Shown here: positions 1-5,634 of the stretch, piece by piece
Position numbering within the stretch: the stretch's first letter is position 1
Layout of the letters: the number at the start of each line of letters is the position of its first letter
Origin: Fervidobacterium sp.
Lineage (GTDB): Bacteria; Thermotogota; Thermotogae; Thermotogales; Fervidobacteriaceae
Assembly: GCA_003526765.1 (NCBI GenBank)
Contig: DPXZ01000144.1
Location: forward strand, 1 to 5,634
Length of the DNA stretch: 5,634 nucleotides
Reading direction: 5' to 3'
The notes under the pieces: generated by a model
Database searches by the model: none
What the model was told of the DNA's origin: nothing
What the model saw: the letters and a program-made list of their open reading frames with translations, nothing else
Translations under genes and position numbers: made by a program

Positions 1-381
1 CATCAAAGGGCCTCTTACTTTCATATACGAGCTTATGACGATCATTAGTGGCAGTCCTGGAATTACGAGAAATATATCGGTTATTGTGGAAAGGATTCGA
101 TCAGTTATTCCTCCATAATACCCTGATATCATACCAACTACGGTAGCTATTACAGTCATCAACAAACCCGTGGAAACACCTATCCATAATGAAAGTCGCG
201 AGCCATAAATAACCTGTGAAAATATGTCTCGCCCCATCCTATCAGTTCCAAGCCAATGTTCCGTAGAGGGTGACTGATATGGTACTGTAACAGTACGATT
301 AGGGTCGTATTTTGTAAGTAGAGGTGCAAAAATGACGATGAAAATAAAGAAGACTATTATTCCTAAGCCAACTTTCCACAC
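1..381 (-). CDS. ABC transporter permease, DppC/OppC type (partial, C-terminus outside window)
   Basis: Second inner-membrane permease of a peptide/oligosaccharide ABC importer; it should pair with the DppB-type permease encoded just upstream. Only the first 127 codons are present. Translation gives one N-terminal membrane span (about residues 4-20, GLGIIVFFIFIVIFAPLL), then a short external stretch with the family hallmark HWLGTDRMGRDIFSQVIYG at about residues 46-64. A second span follows at the start of the BPD_transp_1 domain (GVSTGLLMTVIATVVG), then ISGYYGGITDRI and the beginning of a third span. The EAA loop that contacts the ATPase lies beyond the window. I chose GTG at 381-379 because an AGGGGG ribosome site sits 8 nt upstream. 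The overlapping ATG at 383-381 is in another frame and stops after six codons. The start is 5 nt after the dppB-like stop (387), which implies translational coupling. Family assignment is firm; substrate is unknown. Confidence 0.93.
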   Translation of the reverse strand, partial: MWKVGLGIIVFFIFIVIFAPLLTKYDPNRTVTVPYQSPSTEHWLGTDRMGRDIFSQVIYGSRLSLWIGVSTGLLMTVIATVVGMISGYYGGITDRILSTITDIFLVIPGLPLMIVISSYMKVRGPLM

Positions 382-386
382 ATCAA

Positions 387-1361
387 TTACCCCCTGACAC
401 GCGGATCTAGGAATGCGTAAATGAAATCCATAAGAAGGTTAGCGATTAAGACTGAAAGTGAGATGAAGAAGAAGATCGCTTGTATTAACGGAAAATCTTG
501 GCTAATAACAGCTCTGTACAACTGATATCCAACTCCTGGATATGAATAGACTACTTCGGTAAGTAATGCACCACTCACCACAAAACCCAATGAAATACCG
601 AATGCAGTTATACTTGGTAAAATTGCATTTCTGGCAGCGTAGTGTACCATTATGTGCTTTTTATCCAATCCCTTTGCTTCTGCCAAGGTGATGTAATCTT
701 CAGCTAAGACGGAAATCATATTGTTTCTCATGGTCAAAATCCAACCGCCGAGGGATGCAATGATAAGGGTGATAGATGGTAAAATAGCATGGTATATCAC
801 GCTTAGAACAAGTTTGAAACCCGTTAACGTCTCTCTTGTAGAATATGCATTCGATATAGGGAACCACCCCAATCTGTAACCAAAGACGTAAAGGAAAAGC
901 ATACCAAGCCAAAAATAAGGGATGGATCTAAGTAAAAGAGAGGAAATTAACAGTACAGAACCTGCAGGCTTGTCTCTGTTCCATCCACCGTATATGCCAA
1001 GAAAGGTACCAAGCAAAAAGCTTAGAACGGTTGAAATTCCCACCAATCCAATCGTCCATGGGATGGAAGTAGCCAATACATCCTTCACCTGCACAGGATA
1101 GTACAAATACGATACGCCAAAATTGCCCGTGAATGTATTTTTAAGGTAATCGACGTATTGACTGAATAAGTTTTTGTCTTTCTCAACTCCGAGTGCAATT
1201 CGCATGGCCTCTACGGTTCTCTCATCCACGTTTGGACCAAATTGTGACAGGATACGCTCCGCTGGATCTCCAGGCATGAGCCTAGGTAAGATGAAGTTTA
1301 GAGTCAATGCAAAAAATAGGGTTATAACGAAGAAAAGTAATCTGTTTGCAATGTACTTCAA
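387..1361 (-). CDS. ABC transporter permease, DppB/OppB type
   Basis: First inner-membrane permease of the importer (BPD_transp_1 superfamily), 324 aa from the chosen start, normal for the family. It has an N-terminal span (about 6-26) followed by the typical LPRLMPGDP segment (26-34). A large external loop comes next, then five further spans at roughly 100-124, 135-161, 185-207, 250-272 and 292-316. The ATPase-docking EAA loop is visible at about 224-249 (EAKGLDKKHI, then AARNAILP). The protein ends with the family-typical LDPRVRG. Start choice: an in-frame GTG at 1370 would add three residues but has only AGGG two bases upstream. TTG at 1361 has GGCGGTGA (1374-1367) at good spacing and gives MKYIANRLL, the usual beginning of these permeases. 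About 100 nt separate it from the binding-protein gene, including a strong hairpin. It is followed 5 nt later by the DppC-type gene. Confidence 0.94.
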   Translation of the reverse strand: MKYIANRLLFFVITLFFALTLNFILPRLMPGDPAERILSQFGPNVDERTVEAMRIALGVEKDKNLFSQYVDYLKNTFTGNFGVSYLYYPVQVKDVLATSIPWTIGLVGISTVLSFLLGTFLGIYGGWNRDKPAGSVLLISSLLLRSIPYFWLGMLFLYVFGYRLGWFPISNAYSTRETLTGFKLVLSVIYHAILPSITLIIASLGGWILTMRNNMISVLAEDYITLAEAKGLDKKHIMVHYAARNAILPSITAFGISLGFVVSGALLTEVVYSYPGVGYQLYRAVISQDFPLIQAIFFFISLSVLIANLLMDFIYAFLDPRVRG

Positions 1362-1428
1362 ATTTCTCACCGCCCTGTGTTAACTTTAATAAAAAGCTGA
1401 GATGCATGATTTACGGCTTAATAGAATC

Positions 1429-1462
1429 CCACTCACTCATTTTGTTGACAATGAGTGAGTGG
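1429..1462 (-). other. Intercistronic stem-loop between binding-protein and permease genes
   Basis: A perfect 13-bp inverted repeat, CCACTCACTCATT (1429-1441) and AATGAGTGAGTGG (1450-1462), encloses an 8-nt loop. In the minus-strand transcript it begins 10 nt after the TAG stop of the binding-protein gene. No U-run follows it (the next bases are GATTCTATTAAG), so it is not a textbook intrinsic terminator. By analogy with other transport operons, a hairpin here could protect the 3' end of the binding-protein message or cause partial termination, so that binding protein outnumbers permease. That role is inference. A related, imperfect hairpin lies upstream of the operon at 3256-3286. Confidence 0.8.
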
Positions 1463-1472
1463 AAAGGTTAGT

Positions 1473-3065
1473 CTATTTCACAGGTTCGAGATTCATAATT
1501 AGATATACCTTATCCATTCCATTGATTCTTGGTTCAACGTAAGGATTTTTGGCATTTGGCCAACCTGTAAAGTTCTTTGTCGAATAGATGAACCAGACCG
1601 GGTTGTAATAGAGAGGTACAGCTGGAATGTTTTCCAACACGATTCTTTGAAGTCTTGACATGATAACCTTCCTGACACTTACATCCGCAGTTTCTTTAAT
1701 TTTAGCTAACAGATCATCTGTTGATTTATCAACCCATCCGCTCCTGTTACTACCAACGTATGCATTTGCGGAATTGAGGAAGTTATTATAAAATTCGTAT
1801 GGAGTGGCACCATAATTAGTCCAACTAAGCACAACATCGAAATCCTTGTTCCTTATCCTTTGGAGATATTCACCATAGTCTATAGGAGTTACCCTAAAAT
1901 CGACACCATAACTTTGCAGCTGTTGCGACAAAAGTTGGCAAACGGCTATCCAGTCTGTCCAACCTGCAGGAACGAGTATGTCGTAAGAGAGTCTGATAGA
2001 TCCCTTTGTAAGTATGCCATCTTTTCCTTTTTTAAACCCTGCTTGTGAGAAGAGCTTTTCAGCAGTTGCTGAATCATATTTCCACCACATGTTCTTTAGG
2101 TCTTGGCTGATGAGATATTCATATCCTGATTTTATAACGACTGGATTAACAGGTGCTGCATAGCCTGTCATCCCAATTTGAACTAGCTGATCAGTATCTA
2201 TCGCATAAGCAAAAGCTTTCCTAAGAGTAACACTTTTGAAAGGATCCTTGTTCAAATTAAAGAAAAGGAATACAGGATTGCCCTCGGCGAACCAGTAATT
2301 TATATCCTTCTTCTGCTGTATTAATTTTTCGATCTGTGGGTAATTGATACCTGCCCAATCGAGCTCACCATTTGCAACAGCTAATTGAGCACTTTCATTT
2401 CCGCTATATGCCGGTATTCTGATTCTATCGACTTTGATCTTAGAGGCATTCCAGTAATTTGGATTCTTTTTCAATGTCACAACCTGTGTCGAAAAATTCT
2501 CTAAGATGTAAGCCCCTGTGCCTATCGGTTCTTCGTTTGCAAACTTCGATGGATCATCGAGTTTGCTCCAGATATGCTTTGGAACGATATAAATTCCTGC
2601 TAAGTTGTAAAGCATTAGGGTATTTACAACATTTAGTTTCACTTTTACAGTGTAATTATCAACTTTAGTAACTTCAGCAACCCCACTTTTCCAAACTCCA
2701 GTCACGTCTATCGCTGGAAACTTCTTTAATATTTCGAAAGTAAAGACTACATCATCGGCGGTGAATGGTGTACCATCAGACCACTTTACACCGTTTCTAA
2801 TCTTAAATGTTATCTCCTTGTAACCTGCACCCCATTTGTACTCTGATGCAAGCCAAGGTATAAACTCTCCAGTTTTCGTGTTTGCATAAACGAGAGTTTC
2901 ATAGATAAAACCTGCTGAAATATACCCGGTCACCGAAGAAGAATATGGATTAAAATTTCTTTGGAACGGACCGGTGACTGAAATCACCATCGAAAGTTCG
3001 TTGGCGAAGGAAACAACTGAGAGAAGTAAAAACAATGCAAGTAGAATCCTCGAGAAACGTTTCAT
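1473..3065 (-). CDS. Family-5 extracellular solute-binding protein (peptide or oligosaccharide ABC importer)
   Basis: Captures the transported substrate outside the cytoplasmic membrane and delivers it to the permeases encoded downstream. It is 530 aa, usual for SBP_bac_5 proteins. A Sec signal peptide covers residues 1 to about 21 (basic MKRFSR, hydrophobic ILLALFLLLSVVSF, probable cleavage SFA|NE). There is no lipobox cysteine, so it is probably secreted or periplasmic and not a lipoprotein. Family hallmarks are NFNPYS near residue 38, YETLVY at 55-60, and the core signature from WLASEYKW (71) through IRNGVKWSDGTPFTADDVVFTFE (89-111). Later come IGTGAYIL, LKKNPNYW and, near the C-terminus, NIPAVPLYYNP. 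ATG at 3065 is preferred over the in-frame ATG at 3080, because the ribosome site GGAGGTGG (3078-3071) lies 5 nt before the former and overlaps the latter. Thermotogota relatives annotated as dipeptide-binding often bind cello-, manno- or xylo-oligosaccharides. Family call is firm; ligand is open. Confidence 0.95.
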   Translation of the reverse strand: MKRFSRILLALFLLLSVVSFANELSMVISVTGPFQRNFNPYSSSVTGYISAGFIYETLVYANTKTGEFIPWLASEYKWGAGYKEITFKIRNGVKWSDGTPFTADDVVFTFEILKKFPAIDVTGVWKSGVAEVTKVDNYTVKVKLNVVNTLMLYNLAGIYIVPKHIWSKLDDPSKFANEEPIGTGAYILENFSTQVVTLKKNPNYWNASKIKVDRIRIPAYSGNESAQLAVANGELDWAGINYPQIEKLIQQKKDINYWFAEGNPVFLFFNLNKDPFKSVTLRKAFAYAIDTDQLVQIGMTGYAAPVNPVVIKSGYEYLISQDLKNMWWKYDSATAEKLFSQAGFKKGKDGILTKGSIRLSYDILVPAGWTDWIAVCQLLSQQLQSYGVDFRVTPIDYGEYLQRIRNKDFDVVLSWTNYGATPYEFYNNFLNSANAYVGSNRSGWVDKSTDDLLAKIKETADVSVRKVIMSRLQRIVLENIPAVPLYYNPVWFIYSTKNFTGWPNAKNPYVEPRINGMDKVYLIMNLEPVK

Positions 3066-3107
3066 ATACTCCACCTCCATAAAATAAGATTGGGTTACTC
3101 AACATAT

Positions 3108-3146
3108 TGTTATAACATTCTATCATATACGAATGAAAAATACCAA
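3108..3146 (-). promoter_or_regulatory. Probable promoter of the ABC transporter operon, with overlapping palindrome
   Basis: On the minus strand, TTGGTA (3146-3141) lies 18 bp before TAGAAT (3122-3117). The latter is preceded by TGA, making an extended -10 (TGATAGAAT). Transcription would start near 3110, giving a leader of about 45 nt before the ATG at 3065. A perfect 10-bp palindrome, TGTTATAACA (3108-3117), overlaps the -10 edge and the expected start point. It could be an operator, or it could itself be an alternative extended -10 (TGT-TATAAC). The position suits a promoter; the exact element is a reading by eye. Confidence 0.55.
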
Positions 3147-3255
3147 ATTCTTAGTTATCCGGAAAAAGGAGCGAAATTGCCATTTAAAGTTTCAGTACGT
3201 TCGTATTCACTATCTTCTTGTTTATTTCGATATGTACATGTTAAAATGGTAATGT

Positions 3256-3286
3256 ACTAACTCTTCAAACATTGACAAGAGTGAGT
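3256..3286. repeat. Imperfect hairpin related to the 1429-1462 stem-loop
   Basis: Arms ACTAACTCTT (3256-3265) and AAGAGTGAGT (3277-3286) pair over 10 positions with one A-G mismatch, around an 11-nt loop ending in TTGAC. The hairpin between the binding-protein and permease genes has the same design: arm ACTCACTCATT, loop ending in TTGAC, arm AATGAGTGAGT. The right halves, TTGACAAGAGTGAGTG here and TTGACAATGAGTGAGTG there, differ by one inserted base. The two copies flank the binding-protein gene on either side. Chance is not excluded. Confidence 0.5.
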
Positions 3287-3413
3287 GTGAATATCCATAA
3301 GTTAATGAGAAAATGCAATAAAAGGAGGGATTCTTTTTCAATGCACCCAAAATGAGAAATGACTTGACGGTGTGAGCGCATTGTGAGTTAATGCTGAATT
3401 GGTGATTTGGTGA

Positions 3414-3443
3414 TTAAGAAGGCGGTCAACTATGTGTTATACT
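3414..3443 (+). promoter_or_regulatory. Possible plus-strand promoter (extended -10)
   Basis: TGTTATACT (3435-3443) is a good extended -10, and a weak -35 match, TTAAGA (3414-3419), lies 18 bp upstream. A transcript would start near 3450 and run through the terminator hairpin in the reverse sense, antisense to the unknown membrane-protein gene. No sense gene lies downstream on this strand. This may be a chance match in AT-rich DNA. Confidence 0.3.
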
Positions 3444-3472
3444 AGAGGCATTGAAAAAAGATAAAGGCAGGG

Positions 3473-3513
3473 AAAAACAAAAAGGTAGGCAAAACTAACT
3501 CAAGTGCCTACCT
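3473..3513 (-). terminator. Intrinsic terminator of the gcvH-membrane protein unit
   Basis: In minus-strand sense, the arms AGGTAGGCA (3513-3505) and TGCCTACCT (3491-3483) form a perfect 9-bp stem around a 13-nt loop. The last U of the stem runs straight into a U-rich tract, TTTTTGTTTTT (3483-3473). The hairpin begins 37 nt after the TAA of the membrane-protein gene (3551). There is no T-run on the other side, so it works only for minus-strand transcription. It separates this unit from the transporter operon, which must therefore use its own promoter. Confidence 0.88.
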
Positions 3514-3550
3514 CCGATCAGATTTTCATTAAGTGCTTAGTTAAAAATGA

Positions 3551-3988
3551 TCACTCTACATTCCACTTCATTATACTGATGATGATTGTAATGACAAATG
3601 CCCAGGTAATGGAAAAGAGTGGTATGAGTGCTGCACTCTTAACGGTGAAAAAGTCTATCACGTTAAGTGCTACCCCTATGGTGCCCATTACGAATGCCTT
3701 TCGCATACCCTGTCTAACTTTAAGATTTGCAAAATCGCGAGCGATGATGAAAGTGAATACCGCAACTATTATGTACGCTATTGGTGATATAGAAAGACCC
3801 AACTTTTGGAAAAACATACCAAAATCGCCAGAGAAAAATGCAGTGGAGATCAGTATGTAGACAATCGATACAACATTTGCGATGTTCATCGCTGCTTTAG
3901 ACTGTTGGAACAAAGATAGTAAAATAGGTACGGAGAGTATTATGTTTGCGATGAACATGAGAACGGAATAAGCATTGACATTTGTCAT
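3551..3988 (-). CDS. Small multi-pass membrane protein of unknown function
   Basis: I do not recognise this 145-aa protein. It is strongly hydrophobic, with probable membrane spans at about residues 7-26, 34-52, 66-84, 98-114 and 119-139. The basic segment ANLKVRQGMRKAF lies between spans three and four, and the short tail is KWNVE. There is no signal peptide, cysteine pair, metal motif or nucleotide-binding motif. The start is ATG at 3988, 5 nt after the gcvH stop. The GAGGAGG made by the last gcvH codons lies 10 nt upstream and probably serves as its ribosome site, so translation looks coupled to gcvH. An intrinsic terminator follows the stop, marking it as the last gene of the unit. The ribosome site, terminator and coherent span pattern support this strand over the antisense ORF. 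Co-transcription with gcvH need not mean shared function. Confidence 0.8.
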   Translation of the reverse strand: MTNVNAYSVLMFIANIILSVPILLSLFQQSKAAMNIANVVSIVYILISTAFFSGDFGMFFQKLGLSISPIAYIIVAVFTFIIARDFANLKVRQGMRKAFVMGTIGVALNVIDFFTVKSAALIPLFSITWAFVITIIISIMKWNVE

Positions 3989-3993
3989 TCAGC

Positions 3994-4356
3994 TTATGCC
4001 TCCTCGATCATTTTTTTGTACTCTTCTTCGTCCAACAGTTCATCTATTTCAGATGGATTCGTTGGCTCAACTTTTACTAACCAACCTTCCCCTTCAGCAT
4101 CTTGATTGACCAATTCTGGTGTTGTGCTGACTTTATCGTTGACTGCAATTACTTTACAACTTATTGGTGCATAAACATCTCCAGCAGCCTTAACACTTTC
4201 GAGAGAAGCGAGCATTTCTCCCTTTTTCACTTCTTTTCCAACCGCTGGAAGGTCAACGTATACGATATCACCAAGCTGTTCTTGTGCATGAACTGAAATA
4301 CCAACATATCCACTTTCCGTATCAAACCATTCGTGAGACTTTGCGTATTTTTTCAT
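3994..4356 (-). CDS. gcvH: Glycine cleavage system H protein
   Basis: Lipoyl-carrier protein of the glycine cleavage complex: its lipoyl arm carries the aminomethyl group from P protein (glycine decarboxylase) to T protein and is reoxidised by L protein. It is cytoplasmic and 120 aa, slightly under the common 125-130. Family features in order: KYAKSHEWF (3-11), GYVGISVHAQEQLGDIVYVDLPAVG (16-40), then the lipoylation hairpin SLESVKAAGDVYAPISC (51-67), with K56 the expected lipoyl lysine. After that come the conserved INxxLxxxPELVNxDxxGxGW-type segment, here VNDKVSTTPELVNQDAEGEGW (72-92), and an acidic helical C-terminus. ATG at 4356 follows GGGAGG by 8 nt. No gcvT, gcvPA or gcvPB lies within the window on either side, so partners must be encoded elsewhere. 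A consensus promoter precedes it and a membrane-protein gene follows it in the same unit. Confidence 0.97.
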   Translation of the reverse strand: MKKYAKSHEWFDTESGYVGISVHAQEQLGDIVYVDLPAVGKEVKKGEMLASLESVKAAGDVYAPISCKVIAVNDKVSTTPELVNQDAEGEGWLVKVEPTNPSEIDELLDEEEYKKMIEEA

Positions 4357-4426
4357 TTTCCCTGCCTCCCTTTTTCTATAGTGTTCTGCAATCTTTGAGA
4401 TATGAATTCATCCACCTATTTTACAT

Positions 4427-4454
4427 ATTATATCATGATTTTTTAATTAACCAA
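4427..4454 (-). promoter_or_regulatory. Probable promoter of gcvH and the downstream membrane-protein gene
   Basis: A perfect TATAAT (4432-4427), preceded by TGA as an extended -10, lies 16 bp after TTGGTT (4454-4449). The -35 overlaps the last codons and stop of recG. Transcription would begin near 4420 and leave a leader of about 64 nt before the gcvH ATG. The leader contains a 10-bp palindrome, ATGAATTCAT (4402-4411). I see no glycine-riboswitch-like fold in so short a leader. No terminator separates recG from this point, so read-through from recG is also possible. Confidence 0.65.
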
Positions 4455-5634
4455 CATCTAAAAGCTTCATTCTTTCACCGTAAACACTGAGAACTCTGTT
4501 TATTATTTCACTATCAGAGTGATTTTCAATTATGCTCTTCGCATCTTCTCTCGCTGTCATTATAAGTTCCACATCTGAAACTAAGTCAGCAACTTTGAAT
4601 TCTGGCAATCCATGTTGCTTCATTCCGAAGAATTCGCCGGGACCTCTAAGTCTCAAGTCGTATTCAGATATCTTGAATCCATCGGTGGTACTTGCGAAAA
4701 ATTGTAGCCTTTCCCAAGCCTCTTCACCGGCCTCACTGACGATTAAAAAACAGTAACTCTGTTTTTCACCTCTACCGACTCTACCTCTCAATTGATGTAA
4801 TTGTGCCAATCCAAATCTCTCCGCATTTTCAATCACCATTACAGTTGCGTTTGGCACATCCACACCAACTTCTATAACCGATGTTGAGACGAGAATTTTT
4901 ATATCGCCATGCACAAACTTCTCCATAATATCGTTCTTTTCCGCATCGGACATACGTCCATGGAGAAGGCCCATCGAAATATCTGGAAATACGTTCTGAC
5001 TCAGTGCTTTGTACATATCTTCTGCTGCTTTTGCATTGATCTGCTCAGATTGCTCGATCAACGGGTAAACGATGTAAACTTGGTCTCCATTTTCGATTAC
5101 TTGCTGTCTGACAAAATTGTACACTTCCTTGGCACGTGTGTGTCTGAGTGTAAATGTCTTGATTTCTTTCCTACCTGGCGGCATTTCGTCGATGATGGAG
5201 ACGTCCAGATCGCCGTAAAGTGTGAGTGACAGCGTCCTTGGTATCGGTGTTGCTGTCATTATGAGTGTGTCCACTACTCGACCTTTCGATATCAGTTCTT
5301 CTCTTTGTTTCACACCAAACCTGTGCTGTTCGTCTATGATGACGAGTCCAAGGTTTGCAAAGTGTACATCCTCTTGTATCAATGCATGCGTGCCAATAAC
5401 AACGTCCAAATCTCCACTTTCCAAAGCTGACTTGATCGTTTCTTTTTCCCTTTGGCTCGTAGAACCAACTAGTAACGCAACTCGTATGCCCAAATCTGTT
5501 AAGTGTGTAAAGAGTTTTTGGTAATGTTGAACTGCAAGTATCGAAGTTGGAACCATGAACGCACTCTGATAACCCGCTTCGTAGTTATCTATTATTGCAA
5601 GTTCTGCAACGAGTGTTTTACCACTGCCTACATC
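4447..5634 (-). CDS. recG: ATP-dependent DNA helicase RecG (partial, N-terminus outside window)
   Basis: Superfamily 2 helicase that drives fork reversal and branch migration during recombinational repair. The last 395 residues are present, continuing in frame to the window edge. The first visible residues, DVGSGKT (5634-5614), are the Walker A motif. Further motifs in order: Ia MVPTSILAVQHY, IGTHALIQEDV, II IIDEQHRFGVKQRE (DEQH box), III TATPIPRTLSLTLYGDLD, IV LLHGRMS, V VSTSVIEVGVDVPNAT, and VI QLHQLRGRVGRG. The C-terminal RecG-specific TRG region follows with LRLRGPGEFFGMKQHGLPEF, which marks RecG and separates it from Mfd and PriA. The gene ends in TAA at 4449-4447. The missing N-terminus should carry the wedge (OB-fold) domain that binds branched DNA. 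The helicase core looks intact. The first in-frame ATG (5556) is internal and not the true start. Confidence 0.98.
   Translation of the reverse strand, partial: DVGSGKTLVAELAIIDNYEAGYQSAFMVPTSILAVQHYQKLFTHLTDLGIRVALLVGSTSQREKETIKSALESGDLDVVIGTHALIQEDVHFANLGLVIIDEQHRFGVKQREELISKGRVVDTLIMTATPIPRTLSLTLYGDLDVSIIDEMPPGRKEIKTFTLRHTRAKEVYNFVRQQVIENGDQVYIVYPLIEQSEQINAKAAEDMYKALSQNVFPDISMGLLHGRMSDAEKNDIMEKFVHGDIKILVSTSVIEVGVDVPNATVMVIENAERFGLAQLHQLRGRVGRGEKQSYCFLIVSEAGEEAWERLQFFASTTDGFKISEYDLRLRGPGEFFGMKQHGLPEFKVADLVSDVELIMTAREDAKSIIENHSDSEIINRVLSVYGERMKLLDVG

Larger units (their letters stand above)
3147..3472. other. Gene-free intergenic region with hairpin, short repeats and plus-strand promoter-like signals
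   Basis: No ORF of convincing length, composition and start context is present on either strand, and I recognise no tRNA or known RNA fold. What can be seen: an imperfect hairpin at 3256-3286; a plus-strand TTGACA at 3272 with CATAAG 18 bp on; an isolated strong ribosome-site-like AAAGGAGGG at 3321-3329 with only a four-codon ORF after it; TTGACG at 3364 with GTTAAT 17 bp on; TGTGAG repeated 11 bp apart at 3371-3387; a tandem 8-mer TTGGTGAT at 3399-3414; and an extended -10 TGTTATACT at 3435-3443. It may be a control region for the transporter operon or hold a small RNA gene; neither is established. Confidence 0.5.

Noticed and set aside
3066..3080. Upstream in-frame ATG of the binding-protein gene (adds MEVEY)
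   Set aside because: The added codons are made of the ribosome site itself, and the extension would put acidic residues in front of the signal peptide.
3305..3355. 16-codon plus-strand ORF containing AAAGGAGGG
   Set aside because: No ribosome site precedes its own ATG, and it is too short and uncharacteristic to call a gene.
3371..3388. Resemblance of TGTGAGCGCATTGTGAG to the E. coli lac operator
   Set aside because: It lacks the dyad symmetry of the operator, and the likeness rests on one half-site word in a distant organism.
3467..3477. GGCAGGGAAAA shared between this stretch and the gcvH ribosome-site region on the other strand
   Set aside because: It is a low-complexity purine-rich match of about 11 bases with no structural counterpart; chance is the simplest reading.
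3504..3860. 118-codon plus-strand ORF beginning with GTG, downstream of a possible promoter
   Set aside because: It starts inside the terminator hairpin, has no ribosome site at proper spacing, and lies antisense to the membrane-protein gene, whose strand has a ribosome site, operon context and terminator.
4402..4411. Palindrome ATGAATTCAT in the gcvH leader
   Set aside because: It does not extend beyond 10 bp, forms no useful RNA hairpin and is readily expected by chance in AT-rich DNA.
4909..5524. Two plus-strand ORFs of about 100 codons
   Set aside because: They lie wholly antisense to intact RecG helicase motifs, and their translations look like shadow sequence.
1..5634. Mobile elements, CRISPR arrays, tRNA or rRNA genes, phage or defence genes
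   Set aside because: None seen: no regularly spaced repeats, transposase motifs, cloverleaf or rRNA segments on either strand.

Overview
The window is AT-rich bacterial DNA. Every convincing gene reads on the minus strand, so transcription runs from high to low coordinates. Protein style (a non-lipoprotein family-5 solute-binding protein encoded directly before DppB/DppC-type permeases, AGGAGG-type ribosome sites, frequent ATA and AGA codons, Lys/Glu/Ile-rich proteins) suggests a thermophilic anaerobe of the Thermotogota, perhaps Fervidobacterium or a relative. That assignment is inference, because no marker gene here settles the taxonomy.

Layout in transcription order. (1) 5634-4447: the C-terminal half of the RecG branched-DNA helicase; its N-terminus lies beyond the window. 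(2) 4454-3473: a compact, apparently self-contained transcription unit. A consensus extended -10 promoter lies just past the recG stop. It is followed by gcvH (glycine cleavage H protein, lipoyl lysine K56), then 5 nt later a small multi-membrane-span protein of unknown function, then a clear intrinsic terminator. (3) 3472-3066: about 400 nt without a convincing gene. It holds the likely promoter and a palindrome in front of the transporter operon, an imperfect hairpin related in sequence to one further downstream, short direct repeats, and promoter-like signals on the opposite strand. (4) 3065-1: an ABC uptake operon with a secreted family-5 solute-binding protein, a 13-bp intercistronic hairpin, permease 1 (DppB/OppB type) and permease 2 (DppC/OppC type, cut by the window edge). 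The ATPase genes would be expected just past coordinate 1.

The binding protein would capture a substrate outside the membrane and hand it to the permease heterodimer. In Thermotogota, transporters of this 'peptide' family often carry beta-linked oligosaccharides, so the substrate cannot be assigned from this sequence. RecG and GcvH are housekeeping proteins. I see no mobile element, CRISPR array, defence system or clear new system. The points most worth a second look are the unknown membrane protein translationally coupled to gcvH, the related hairpin elements on both sides of the binding-protein gene, and the opposite-strand promoter signals in the 3150-3470 gap.
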